A DNA stretch of 64,000 nt, taken from the NCBI GenBank assembly GCA_963696025.1, contig CAVOII010000014.1, positions 558,001 through 622,000 of the forward strand, in the 5' to 3' direction. Below, piece after piece: positions 1-8,426 of the stretch (position 1 is its first letter; each line of letters starts with the position of its first letter). The notes beneath the pieces are model-generated. The model made no database searches and was not told the origin of the DNA. It worked only from the letters and a program-made list of their open reading frames with translations. A program made the position numbers and the translations under genes. The DNA is from JABCYV01 sp963696025 (GTDB lineage Bacteria; Acidobacteriota; Terriglobia; Terriglobales; Acidobacteriaceae).

Positions 1-409
1 AAGCCAGCTCGTCTTGCGTGATGTCTTCCTTAAGAAAAATTGGCCGGTACTGCGGCAGGCCAGAGAATTTGCGGATGCGGTCGCGCACCTCCTTCGGATC
101 CAAGTGCAAGCCCTCGGCAATGAGATCGGCATCAGCCGAAAGGTCGCGCGAGGAATCACGCAGCAGGAGCGCGGTAAACGAAGGATAATTCTCAACAATG
201 ATGCGCCCTTCGCGGTCCAGAATCTTGCCCCGCGGCGCCAGGATGGGAACTTCACGCGTCTTGTTCTTTTCCGCCAGCGCGGCATAGAACTCGCTCTGTA
301 CCACTTGCAGCCGCCACAGTCCGTACGCCAGCACCAGAAAAATGACGAGGATGATGTACTGCACCGCGGTCAGGCGTGCATGCGAAACTTTTTCGTCGCG
401 TCCAAACAT
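1..409 (-). CDS. mrdA: Penicillin-binding protein 2, N-terminal fragment (cut by window edge)
   Basis: Peptidoglycan transpeptidase of the elongation machinery; only about the first 136 residues lie in the window. Reading the minus strand from ATG at 409 gives a short cytoplasmic head (MFGRDEKVSHARLTAVQYI), one membrane anchor (about residues 18-34), and then the PBP-dimerisation start with the hallmark RGKILDREGRIIVENYPSF stretch found just after the anchor of class B PBPs. The transpeptidase domain is beyond the window. It follows mreD on the same strand after about 170 bases, matching the common mreBCD-mrdA order. The ATG is chosen because the membrane anchor begins soon after it; the class B PBP identity is firm, and the subtype PBP2 rests on the mre context. 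Confidence 0.85.
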   Translation of the reverse strand, partial: MFGRDEKVSHARLTAVQYIILVIFLVLAYGLWRLQVVQSEFYAALAEKNKTREVPILAPRGKILDREGRIIVENYPSFTALLLRDSSRDLSADADLIAEGLHLDPKEVRDRIRKFSGLPQYRPIFLKEDITQDELA

Positions 410-576
410 CGGGCGTCAGGTTTCAGGCTTTAGGGTCGCGGTGGCTACACCACGAGTGAGGAGTCCCAATGCCGGAAATCAAATTCCTTTCGGGAAGCTA
501 ACTAATTGTAACCCGGTGAGTTGCAGGAATGGGATGGAGTTTTGAGTGACCGAAGGGCATAGACCGCTGTTGATCT

Positions 577-1098
577 TCATGTCCTCTGCTTGAACCGATC
601 CAGCAAGGCGAACAGGAACACAGCTAAGATGGCGTTGGCCAGCGCCGATCCGAGCTCGCGCATCCAGCTCCACTGCAGCGGCATTCCGACCAGGCCGCGA
701 GCCACCGTGAAGTAAACCACCTCATGGGCCACGTAGAAGAATAAGGTCACCAGGAATCGGGCGCCAGCATTTTCCACATCTAACTTCGCCCCCAGCGAAG
801 ACGCGCCATAGCCCACGACGGTCTGGGCGATGCCAAACACACCAATGTATTGTCCACCCAATGCATCCTGTAAAACGCCGATCACGCCACCTGTGAGTAG
901 TCCTGCAACCGGGTTGCGCCGGGCCACAGCGAAGAAAATTACTATCAGGAACGGCAAGTTGAAAATGGTGAGAAATGGGAGCCAACGCGGCAGAAACGTT
1001 TGCGCCACCAGGGCGATCAAAGGCACGCCGATCGCGACCGGCAGGCCGAACCGGTAAACCTCAATCTGTTCCTGCGAAGTGTAGGTGATGACGGGCAC
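577..1098 (-). CDS. mreD: Rod shape-determining protein MreD
   Basis: Integral membrane component of the elongasome that links MreC to the rest of the cell-wall machinery. The 173-residue product has the usual MreD length and several hydrophobic segments (roughly residues 18-35, 42-58, 64-85, 107-130 and 148-166) with a conserved-type patch GLLTGGVIGVLQDALGG in the middle. MreD sequences diverge quickly, so the call leans on size, hydropathy and position. The start is GTG at 1098, one base after the TAA stop of mreC (1102-1100), so translation of the two is probably coupled. Confidence 0.85.
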   Translation of the reverse strand: MPVITYTSQEQIEVYRFGLPVAIGVPLIALVAQTFLPRWLPFLTIFNLPFLIVIFFAVARRNPVAGLLTGGVIGVLQDALGGQYIGVFGIAQTVVGYGASSLGAKLDVENAGARFLVTLFFYVAHEVVYFTVARGLVGMPLQWSWMRELGSALANAILAVFLFALLDRFKQRT

Positions 1099-1099
1099 G

Positions 1100-2344
1100 T
1101 TAGTGAGGCTTCTCCTCCGTTGGCGGCGGTTCGGCGGGCGTCCGCTCCGGGTTTTGCTGGGGTGCTGCGGTCTGGGGTTCAGTCGTAGGCTGCGCCACTT
1201 CTATGGTCACGGGTTTGGGTTTGGGCGTGATTGGGGGCTTCGTCGCGGTTGCCGGCTTCACCGCAACCGGCCCTACGGCCGCCTTCGGTGCAGACTCAAC
1301 GTTAGCCGGTGGTTTCGCTGTGCCTGGTAGCTTAGGGTTCGTGGCGCCCGCGATTTCTGGCTTGTTGGGTTTCGCGGACGGCGGCTGACCGGTTGGCTTG
1401 TCACTTGCTGCGGCAGGCTTTTGTGGCTCCTCTGGCGGCTTGTCCGGAACGGAAGGCAGGCGTTGCGACAAGATATCCACGGCACGGGTGGCTCCGGCTT
1501 CGGCTACAGCGGGAGCTTTTTCTGCTTTTTGCGTGATCACCAGCACTTCTTCCAGCCGGCTGAGATTGGCGAATGGCCGGATACGAATGTTGAGAAACAG
1601 TTCGTTTCCCTTCGTAACTTTCTCAACCGTGCCCACGGGCAGGCCTTTGGGAAAGATCTGGTCGCCGCCGCTGGTCAGGACTCTGTCGCCGGACTGCAGC
1701 TGCTCATCGGCCATGACTTTTTCCAACACGACTTCGCCCACGGGCGTGCCCCGTAACACACCCTGCAACCTCGACTTCTCAAGGATCGCTCCCACTCCAC
1801 TGCTCTGGTCATTGATCAGCAGTACCTGGGATGTTGAGTTGAAAACGCGCAACACCTTGCCGACGACTCCATCAGCCGTAATGACCGCCATGTCTTTGTC
1901 AATTCCGTCGTGCGAGCCTTTGTCGATATAGATCGAGCGCGACTGCTCGCTGCCGCTGGAACCAATTACCTGCGCAGCCACGGTCCGCGAGATGAACTGT
2001 TCCTTGAAGCCGAGCAGGGCCTGTAATCTGCGCCCCTGCTCCGCGTCCTGGTTCAAGCGGACCTGTTCGATGCGAAGCTTCTCGATCTGCGCTTTCAGCT
2101 CACGGTTCTCCTGGCGCACTCCGCGCAGGTAGATGTAGCCGCGCCACAGATTTCCTACGCCGCTCTGGATTCCGAGGATTGCCTTCTCCAGCGGCGTGAC
2201 CGCACTGATAGCCCAGATGCGGATGAGGCGGCTGGATTGATTTTCGGAAGAACGCTTAACCTGCACGGCCAGTCCGAGCACTTGGGCGAATAGAACTGCC
2301 ACCAGGATGGTGACGTTGCGATAGCGGGTGATTAGGGTGTCCAT
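1100..2344 (-). CDS. mreC: Rod shape-determining protein MreC with long Pro/Lys/Ala-rich tail
   Basis: Bitopic periplasmic scaffold of the elongasome that bridges MreB/MreD and the PBPs. Residues 11-27 form the membrane anchor, about 75-110 a coiled coil (RQENRELKAQIEKLRIEQ), and about 120-275 the double beta-barrel core, with motifs such as VVGKVLRVFNSTSQVLLIND and PVGTVEKV. The last ~125 residues (about 290-414) are low-complexity and rich in Pro, Lys, Ala and Thr, making the protein clearly longer than the ~280-350 residues of typical MreC. The gene sits about 110 bases after mreB and one base before mreD. The tail is presumably disordered in the periplasm; its role is unknown. Confidence 0.92.
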   Translation of the reverse strand: MDTLITRYRNVTILVAVLFAQVLGLAVQVKRSSENQSSRLIRIWAISAVTPLEKAILGIQSGVGNLWRGYIYLRGVRQENRELKAQIEKLRIEQVRLNQDAEQGRRLQALLGFKEQFISRTVAAQVIGSSGSEQSRSIYIDKGSHDGIDKDMAVITADGVVGKVLRVFNSTSQVLLINDQSSGVGAILEKSRLQGVLRGTPVGEVVLEKVMADEQLQSGDRVLTSGGDQIFPKGLPVGTVEKVTKGNELFLNIRIRPFANLSRLEEVLVITQKAEKAPAVAEAGATRAVDILSQRLPSVPDKPPEEPQKPAAASDKPTGQPPSAKPNKPEIAGATNPKLPGTAKPPANVESAPKAAVGPVAVKPATATKPPITPKPKPVTIEVAQPTTEPQTAAPQQNPERTPAEPPPTEEKPH

Positions 2345-2453
2345 GACGCCAGGTTCAGTTTCCAGCTTCTGGTTTCAAGTTTCGCACATCACCGGCGCCA
2401 TGGTCTTCTTAAGATGGGTTCAGTGCCAACGACGAACGGGCCAACGACGGCTT

Positions 2454-3518
2454 CTATTCGATCGAAATCTTCCGCAGCAACTTGAAGTCGCTCAGCATCT
2501 TGCCCGTGCCCAGCACCACGCTGCACAGCGGGTCATCGGCGATCGACACGGGCAAGCCGGTTTCCTCGCGAATGCGCTTGTCCAGATTCTTCAACAGCGC
2601 GCCGCCGCCAGTCAACACGATGCCACGGTCGCTGATGTCAGCCGAAAGCTCGGGAGGCGTGCGCTCCAATGCCACCCGCACCGCGTTCATGATGGTGGAC
2701 ACGCATTCGCTCAGCGCTTCACGAATTTCACTATCGTCGACAGTGATGGTCTTGGGCACGCCTTCGATCAGGTTTCGGCCCTTAATCTCCATGGTCAGAG
2801 GTTTGTCGAGGGGATAAGCGGAGCCAATTTCGATCTTGATCTGCTCGGCAGTGCGCTCGCCAATCAGCAGATTATATTTTCGCTTGAGGTAGTTCATGAT
2901 GGCCTCGTCCATCTGATTGCCGGCCATGCGCACGGAACGCGAATAGACAATGCCGCTGAGCGAAATGACTGCGATATCGGTCGTGCCGCCGCCAATATCC
3001 ACGACCATGTTGCCGCTGGGTTCGGTGATGGGCAGACCGGCGCCGATGGCCGCCACCATGGCTTGCTCTACAAGATAGACTTCGCTGGCCTTGGCGCGAT
3101 AGGCGGAATCCATGACCGCCCGTTTTTCCACCTGCGTAATCTCTGAAGGCACACCTATTACGATGCGCGGATGGACCAGCATCTTGCGGTTGTGCGCCTT
3201 CTGGATGAAATAGTTGAGCATCTTCTCGGTGACTTTGAAGTCGGCGATCACGCCATCTTTCATGGGCTTAATGGCGACGATGTTCCCGGGCGTGCGGCCC
3301 AGCATCTCCTTCGCCTCTTTGCCCACGGCCTCGACTTCTCCAGTGTTCTTGTTGATGGCCACGATTGATGGTTCGTTGACCACGATGCCCTTGCCGCGCG
3401 CGTACACCAGCGTGTTGGCTGTGCCCAGGTCGATGGCAAGATCGCTGGAAAAAATGCTGAACAACGACCTCAGGTTGTGCAAGCGCGATGCGCTGGAGTG
3501 AAAGCCGTTCGATGACAT
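2454..3518 (-). CDS. mreB: Rod shape-determining protein MreB (bacterial actin)
   Basis: ATP-dependent actin homologue that forms membrane-bound filaments directing side-wall synthesis. The 354-residue protein shows the actin phosphate-1 loop DLGTANTLVYARGKG (about residues 31-45), the phosphate-2 motif VVDIGGGTTDIAVISL near 172, and the adenosine motif GIVLTGGGALLKNLD near 301. The N-terminus has about 25 residues before the first strand (FSSDLAIDLG), slightly longer than usual. It is the first gene of the mreBCD-mrdA series on this strand. Identity is certain at family level. Confidence 0.97.
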   Translation of the reverse strand: MSSNGFHSSASRLHNLRSLFSIFSSDLAIDLGTANTLVYARGKGIVVNEPSIVAINKNTGEVEAVGKEAKEMLGRTPGNIVAIKPMKDGVIADFKVTEKMLNYFIQKAHNRKMLVHPRIVIGVPSEITQVEKRAVMDSAYRAKASEVYLVEQAMVAAIGAGLPITEPSGNMVVDIGGGTTDIAVISLSGIVYSRSVRMAGNQMDEAIMNYLKRKYNLLIGERTAEQIKIEIGSAYPLDKPLTMEIKGRNLIEGVPKTITVDDSEIREALSECVSTIMNAVRVALERTPPELSADISDRGIVLTGGGALLKNLDKRIREETGLPVSIADDPLCSVVLGTGKMLSDFKLLRKISIE

Positions 3519-3657
3519 GCCTGAAGCTTCTCTCTGTAAGATCTTTCAACCGTCATTCCCGGCGGTTGCCCGGTCATTCTAGTAAATGCGGCGGGGGACT
3601 ACCCATGATTCTATGGGATATTCCCGATTTCTATTGCAAACGAAAGTTCCAGCACCT

Positions 3658-3679
3658 CAGGGGCGGGCTGCCACCCCTG
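3658..3679 (-). terminator. GC-rich hairpin just after the FecR-domain gene
   Basis: CAGGGG (3658-3663) and GG (3665-3666) pair with CC (3671-3672) and CCCCTG (3674-3679), with one unpaired base on each side and a 4-base loop. It starts about six bases past the stop codon of the minus-strand FecR gene. No U-run follows in that direction, so it is at best a weak or factor-dependent terminator or a 3'-end stabiliser. Confidence 0.35.
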
Positions 3680-3684
3680 TTCTG

Positions 3685-4983
3685 CTACTGAATCACGATC
3701 TTCTTCTGCAGCGTATTTACGCCACCCTTGGCATTTTGCGCGGTCACCGTGATGGTGCTCTCGCCCAGCGGCAAGACCGGAGTAAAGTAGTGAAAGCTGC
3801 CATCCGTGCTGATCACGGGCACTTCGCGCCCATTCACCATCACCCGCGCTCCCACTTCGGTCTTCCCGGTCAACTCCAGCACGTGCCCGTGCTGAATGAA
3901 TGGGTCCAGTTCCAGATTGATGGCGGCCGTGTCCTTCCCCTTGGGGATAATCGTGAAACGGTTCTTCTCACTCTCCATCGACACTTTATCGTCAGCATCG
4001 TAGGATTGGACCACCCAGTAGTACGCCCCCTCAGGCAGACCTGAAACAATTACGTCGGCGGTATTGACCTTTTGGTCGGCAATGGTCGACGAGAAATATG
4101 GATTCCGCGAAATGCGCAGGCGGTACCCCGCGGCGTTAGCCATAGGGGTCCAGGAGAATTCAATCGGCTTGGGCTCTCCGGAGATGAAAATCGGCATCAT
4201 GTTAGCTGGAGAAATCGGCGTCGGCGGTCCGATCTCTTTAGCCTTGGCCATGTGGGGAGATTCAGCCTGAAAGCCCACTTTTTCCCAGTCCGCCAAGTGC
4301 ACCACCTCGCCATTGCGCGAGACTTCGCTCGATCCTTTTTTCATCAGGATCTCGTGCTTATCACTCTTGGGATCGTTACGCACCATGGCGGCGCTGTCCG
4401 GCGCCAGAGAAGCCGTGGCCCCAGCCACCACCACTTGCGATTTGGAACCTTGCGCGTAAGTCGCAGTGGCCAAGTCAACCGTTCCTGTGCTCACCGCCAC
4501 GGAAACGCTGGTCTGTTGTTGTTCATTGGCCGAATTTTCCTCGATCACAATCAGGGAATCCTGCTTTACGGTGTAATTGGTACCATCATTGAAAACAATT
4601 TTGGCCATACCTTCGGAGCCGGTCTGGACCACGTCACCCTTTTCCAGCGGTACGTTGTAATCCGCCGCCACCCAGCTGTTGCTGTTCGACTTCTTCACCC
4701 GTACCGTGCCGTCGAGGGCGGTAATGTGCGCCTGCTGCGAGTTCATGACGCCGGATTTAGCCGAAGTTCCGGCCGCTCCGGCAACTTTCTCCAGCAAGCT
4801 TGTGGTCAGGTTACTGGCCGCCTTCACGCCACTTTCGGTGAACTGTGGAAACGCGAACCGCAGTCCCACGCAAAAGATCAGCATTACCGCCAGTATCACC
4901 AGCGCCACGCTGCGATACGTTACCGTCTTCCACGCAATGTGGATTCCCGGCTTGGGAGTCGAAGACACGAGGGCCCTTGCCAC
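3685..4983 (-). CDS. Membrane-anchored FecR-domain protein with Fn3/Ig-like C-terminus
   Basis: A 432-residue protein of unknown precise role. Residues 25-50 form one membrane segment (VALVILAVMLIFCVGLRF). Residues about 80-190 match a FecR domain: LDGTVRVKKSNSNSWVAADYN, then VPLEKGDVVQTG, KIVFNDGTNYTVKQDSLI and a following beta-rich stretch. Residues about 265-345 look fibronectin type III-like (FSWTPMANAAGYRLRIS), and the last ~80 look like a bacterial Ig-like fold. No ECF sigma factor lies nearby, so it is probably not a classical iron-sensing anti-sigma factor; FecR domains are also common in exported surface proteins. Residues after the anchor are presumably outside the cytoplasm. It stands alone between mreB and asnB. 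Confidence 0.75.
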   Translation of the reverse strand: MARALVSSTPKPGIHIAWKTVTYRSVALVILAVMLIFCVGLRFAFPQFTESGVKAASNLTTSLLEKVAGAAGTSAKSGVMNSQQAHITALDGTVRVKKSNSNSWVAADYNVPLEKGDVVQTGSEGMAKIVFNDGTNYTVKQDSLIVIEENSANEQQQTSVSVAVSTGTVDLATATYAQGSKSQVVVAGATASLAPDSAAMVRNDPKSDKHEILMKKGSSEVSRNGEVVHLADWEKVGFQAESPHMAKAKEIGPPTPISPANMMPIFISGEPKPIEFSWTPMANAAGYRLRISRNPYFSSTIADQKVNTADVIVSGLPEGAYYWVVQSYDADDKVSMESEKNRFTIIPKGKDTAAINLELDPFIQHGHVLELTGKTEVGARVMVNGREVPVISTDGSFHYFTPVLPLGESTITVTAQNAKGGVNTLQKKIVIQ

Positions 4984-5129
4984 CAGCCAAACTTAGTGAA
5001 TAACGAGTAATTTGAACACTATCACAAGCTCAAGTGGGCAGAAATAGGTAATCAACTTGGGTCATTGGCCGGTAGTGCATGTCCGCCGGTGCATGGGATC
5101 ATTGAGAAAGCAGAACCTGCCAAGGGGAT

Positions 5130-7064
5130 TCAGTTGCCGACCATCACCGAATGCAGTTCACACCAGCGCTTCAGCACGTAGAGCGACCAAGGCCGGGACC
5201 ATGAGGTTCGACCGCTCAAAAAATCTCCCCACACTTGCCGCACCGCCTTGGGATCGAGCACAGCACCCAATGGCCCGTCGGCGATTCTAAGCAGCGTGCC
5301 CTCCACTTCAGATTTCAGTTGGTCGCGCAACCAGTGCTGGAACGGCAGGGTGAATCCCCGCTTGGGGCGCTGCACGACCTGGTCCGGCAGAGCGCCGTGC
5401 AACGCTCCCACTAATAAGGACTTCGGCGTGCTGCGGTTCAATTTCCAGCCTCCGGGCAGCGTGAACAATGTTTCAGCAAGTCGATGATCGATCAGCGGGA
5501 CCCTCAGTTCCAGGCCGTGTGCCATGCTCATCACATCGGAATCCCGCAGCAGCGTGTTGAGCATGTAGTTACGCAATTCGAGGTAGGAAACTCGGTTGAT
5601 GGGATCGAGACTGCGGGTCCGGCCTAGGCTGTCCTCCAGGGCAACGCCGGCCCGCTCGAGGGCCTGATCGTCCTGTGTAACAAAAAGCGATTCTCGCTGG
5701 CGGGGGCTAAACAGCATCCGCGAAAGAAAATAGGGATGCAGCAATCCTTTTTCCGCGCGCACCAGATCCGCCATCTTTCGATTCTGGTCTGTGTTCGAAG
5801 CGACCAGTGCCAAGCCAGCCGCCAAGCTTCGGCGGACCGGCGACGGTAAATAGCTCCAGCAGCCCGCAAATCGCTCCATTCGCGGCACCGTGTGGAAGCT
5901 CGAGTACCCGGCGAAGAGTTCGTCTCCACCCAGGCCGGACAACGCCACTTTGATTCCGGCGGCACGTGTTTGCCGCGAAATGAGATAGGTATTGAGTCCG
6001 TCTATCGTGGGCTGATCCATGGCCTGCAAGGCGTAAGGAATGGCATCGAGCACGTCGTTTTGTGAGACCAGGATCTCTAGGTGGTCAGTCCCAAAGGCTT
6101 GTGCAACCGCACGAGAGTATTCGGCTTCGCTAAATTCGGCCTCGCGAAAAACAATGGAAAACGTGTTCACACGAGTGCCCGCGCGCCCCAGGATTCCCAC
6201 CAGGCTGCTGGAATCGATGCCTCCGGAAAGAAACACGCCGACGGGAACGTCGCTGACCATCTGCATGCGAACAGCTTCATGCAACATGGAGTGCAGCTCG
6301 TCTACCAGACCCTTGCGCTCGGATTCCGTCGCGCGTTCGTTCTTCTGCGCAATGCGTTTCCGCTCGCCGTGAGGCGCGAGGTCCAAATACATCACTTCCC
6401 GTGTGCCGCCCTTTTCCCACATTAGATAGTGGGCCGCCTGCAGCGCGGAGATCCCTGCCACTGAAGTGATCGGGTCGTACAGCGAACCAAAAGTCAGATA
6501 ATTGATCAGGCCGGCGCTACTCAGGCGGCGCGGCAGCAGGCCTGTGCCCAGCAGAGTGCGGAGCTCGGATGCAAAAAGGAAGTAGGAACCCGCCGATGCA
6601 TAATAGAGTGGCTTGATGCCCATGGGATCGCGGGCCAGGAACAGACGATGCCGTTTCGCGTCCCAGATAGCAAAGGCGAACATCCCGCGCAGCTCGTCGA
6701 GGCAGCGTTCGCCCCACCGTCCATAGGCCTTGAGCAAGACCTCGGTATCGGAGTGGCTACGGAAGTCCACGCCGCTCTGTTCCAACTTCCGCCGCACTTC
6801 ATGAAAGTTGTAAATCTCCCCGTTGTACGTAATCCAGTTTCCGGTCTCCGGGTCCTGCATGGGCTGATGCCCAAGCGGCGAAAGGTCCAGAATAGCGAGG
6901 CGACGATTGCCGAGACCCACTTCAACGGGTTCTGAGACCGTTTCTCTAACAATGATGGTGCCGGAATCGTCTGGTCCGCGGTGGGCAAGTGATTGCGTGG
7001 CGCGCTCCAGCACGTCAGGGGCGACAGAAGCATTCCGTGCTACCACGCCGACGATTCCGCACAT
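5130..7064 (-). CDS. asnB: Asparagine synthase (glutamine-hydrolysing)
   Basis: Transfers glutamine-derived ammonia to aspartate using ATP. The 644-residue protein starts MCGIVGVV, placing the class II amidotransferase nucleophile at Cys2. Residues 1-215 form the glutaminase domain (LAHRGPDDSG, RLAILDLSPLGHQPM, NGEIYNF, HSDTEVLLKAY). Residues about 240-630 form the synthetase domain, with the PP-loop SGGIDSSSLVG near 280 and the later GLGGDELFAGYS motif. The size matches the long AsnB form often found beside exopolysaccharide genes, so amidation of a surface sugar or peptide is an alternative to free asparagine synthesis. It is convergent with nothing and separated by about 70 bases from the Rieske gene on the same strand. 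Confidence 0.93.
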   Translation of the reverse strand: MCGIVGVVARNASVAPDVLERATQSLAHRGPDDSGTIIVRETVSEPVEVGLGNRRLAILDLSPLGHQPMQDPETGNWITYNGEIYNFHEVRRKLEQSGVDFRSHSDTEVLLKAYGRWGERCLDELRGMFAFAIWDAKRHRLFLARDPMGIKPLYYASAGSYFLFASELRTLLGTGLLPRRLSSAGLINYLTFGSLYDPITSVAGISALQAAHYLMWEKGGTREVMYLDLAPHGERKRIAQKNERATESERKGLVDELHSMLHEAVRMQMVSDVPVGVFLSGGIDSSSLVGILGRAGTRVNTFSIVFREAEFSEAEYSRAVAQAFGTDHLEILVSQNDVLDAIPYALQAMDQPTIDGLNTYLISRQTRAAGIKVALSGLGGDELFAGYSSFHTVPRMERFAGCWSYLPSPVRRSLAAGLALVASNTDQNRKMADLVRAEKGLLHPYFLSRMLFSPRQRESLFVTQDDQALERAGVALEDSLGRTRSLDPINRVSYLELRNYMLNTLLRDSDVMSMAHGLELRVPLIDHRLAETLFTLPGGWKLNRSTPKSLLVGALHGALPDQVVQRPKRGFTLPFQHWLRDQLKSEVEGTLLRIADGPLGAVLDPKAVRQVWGDFLSGRTSWSRPWSLYVLKRWCELHSVMVGN

Positions 7065-7133
7065 AGCCGGTCATCATACTAGCCTGGAGTTCCTGGGTGA
7101 TGAGAGCTTGATCTTGGTGGTTTCGATCGGTCC

Positions 7134-7442
7134 CTACACCTCGATCAGCACATCATCATTCTCGACCTTCAACGGATACACGGCGACCCTGGCGTTGGGA
7201 TTGTGCGCGGCTTCACCAGTCTGTGGGTCCCATTGCCAGCCGTGCCAGGGGCAGACCAGCTTGTTTCCTTCGATTGCACCTTGTCCCAGCGGGCCGCCGC
7301 GGTGCAGGCAGACGTTGTCCATGGCAGAGATGGTGCCGTTGACATTGGCCACGCAGATGACTCGATCGCCTAAGGGGAATTCTTTGGCTTCACCTTCAGC
7401 GGGGAGCTCGGGTTGAGTGGTGAGCTTGACGAAGTTGGACAT
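7134..7442 (-). CDS. Rieske-type [2Fe-2S] ferredoxin (NirD-like)
   Basis: A small (102-residue) soluble electron carrier. The two cluster-binding motifs are visible: CLHRGGPLGQG (C-x-H) and CPWHGWQWD (C-x2-H). No partner domain is attached, so it belongs to the ferredoxin/NirD-like single-domain class rather than to the bc1 membrane proteins. The start at 7442 (MSNFVKL) is preferred to an upstream in-frame ATG at 7505, because the extra 21 residues do not look like part of the fold. The partner oxygenase or reductase is not in the window, so the pathway is unknown. The nearest same-strand gene upstream is a stand-alone nuoB. Confidence 0.85.
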   Translation of the reverse strand: MSNFVKLTTQPELPAEGEAKEFPLGDRVICVANVNGTISAMDNVCLHRGGPLGQGAIEGNKLVCPWHGWQWDPQTGEAAHNPNARVAVYPLKVENDDVLIEV

Positions 7443-7572
7443 GGCAGTGGCGGCAACTAGCACTTGGCGCTCGGCATTTAGCCCGCCAAGGCCGCGGCAG
7501 GACAACAGAAGCCAGCGTATGCCCGCGGAATCCGAAGCTAAATGTTAATTGCCAATTGCTAAATGCACTATC

Positions 7573-7626
7573 CCTGGCTTCGCTCGGGAGGACCGCTGCG
7601 GACTCCTGCTTCGCTCACGCCCGCTA
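7573..7626. repeat. Dispersed intergenic repeat, copy 1
   Basis: A ~55-base element reading ATCCCTGGCTTCGCTCGGGA followed by a variable middle and TGCTTCGCTCACGCCCG. A close relative lies at 34081-34143. Both end with the CTTCGCTCACGCCCG block and a following AGCGC and lie beside a gene end, like small palindromic intergenic elements. The function is unknown; two copies in 64 kb suggest a genome-wide family. Confidence 0.6.
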
Positions 7627-7633
7627 AGCGCGG

Positions 7634-8194
7634 TCATTTCGGCTGCAGCGTCTGCGCGATCATGACCTGACGCTTGAAATTTTCCACCATGTTGGGGTCG
7701 AGGCGTACTTCTGTGGGCTTTTTCGCCAGCGACATTTGATCGATTTTGTCCTGCAGCTTGAGCAGCGCATAGAAAAGATTTTCCGGACGCGGCGGGCAGC
7801 CAATCACGTACACATCCGTGGGAACGATTTTGTCCACTCCTTGCAGGACGGCATAAGTATTGAAAGGTCCACCGACCGAGGAACAGGCACCCATGGAGAT
7901 GACCCATTTGGGATCGGGCATCTGGTCGTAGATGCGCTTGACCACGGGCGCCATCTTCAAGGTGACGGTTCCCGCCACAATCATCAGATCGCTTTGCCGT
8001 GGGCTGGGGCGGAAGACTTCCGAGCCAAAACGAGCAATATCAAAGCGCGCCGTCGAAGACGCGATCATCTCGATGGCGCAGCAGGCCAAGCCAAACGTCA
8101 TAGGCCACACCGCCGACTTCCGTGCCCAGTTGAAGACGTAGTCGACCGTGGTGATCAGGAAATTTTTTTCAAACTTGTTTTGCAGCCAGCCCAT
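7634..8194 (-). CDS. nuoB: NADH-quinone oxidoreductase subunit B
   Basis: Complex I peripheral-arm subunit carrying the terminal [4Fe-4S] cluster N2 next to the quinone site. The 186-residue protein shows the cluster ligands: the adjacent pair in FGLACCAIEM (near residues 38-39), then GACSSVGG and GCPPRPE. Its length and sequence are normal. It stands alone here: no nuoA or nuoC lies next to it, although these usually flank it. It may be a dispersed single copy or a second paralogue. It lies about 190 bases upstream of the Rieske gene on the same strand, with a dispersed repeat between them. Confidence 0.95.
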   Translation of the reverse strand: MGWLQNKFEKNFLITTVDYVFNWARKSAVWPMTFGLACCAIEMIASSTARFDIARFGSEVFRPSPRQSDLMIVAGTVTLKMAPVVKRIYDQMPDPKWVISMGACSSVGGPFNTYAVLQGVDKIVPTDVYVIGCPPRPENLFYALLKLQDKIDQMSLAKKPTEVRLDPNMVENFKRQVMIAQTLQPK

Positions 8195-8426
8195 GAGTGC
8201 CCTCGAGATTCCCCTGCCTATCGATTTGTTGCATTATTATGCCAACAACTCTGCCGACCATATTTCAGTTTAGGGTGCGGGCAGAACCAGTGTCAATGTT
8301 TACGCGGGTTTCCCCCCGATAAAACTCCGTCGTTGAAACTTCAAGTTGCCGGAAAGGAAGCCCATCGGATACAACTAAGCTATCGTCCCGCTTCGCCCTT
8401 TGGCAGGGCGGTCCTTCATCCTTCGC

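Noticed and set aside
14..433. Plus-strand frame at the left edge
   Set aside because: The complementary strand encodes the N-terminus of penicillin-binding protein 2 with anchor and hallmark motif.
2328..3146. Plus-strand frame of 272 codons opposite mreB
   Set aside because: mreB is certain, and this frame is its shadow.
4072..5010. Plus-strand frame of 312 codons opposite the FecR-domain gene
   Set aside because: Arg/His-rich with no recognisable pattern; the minus-strand protein has clear domains.
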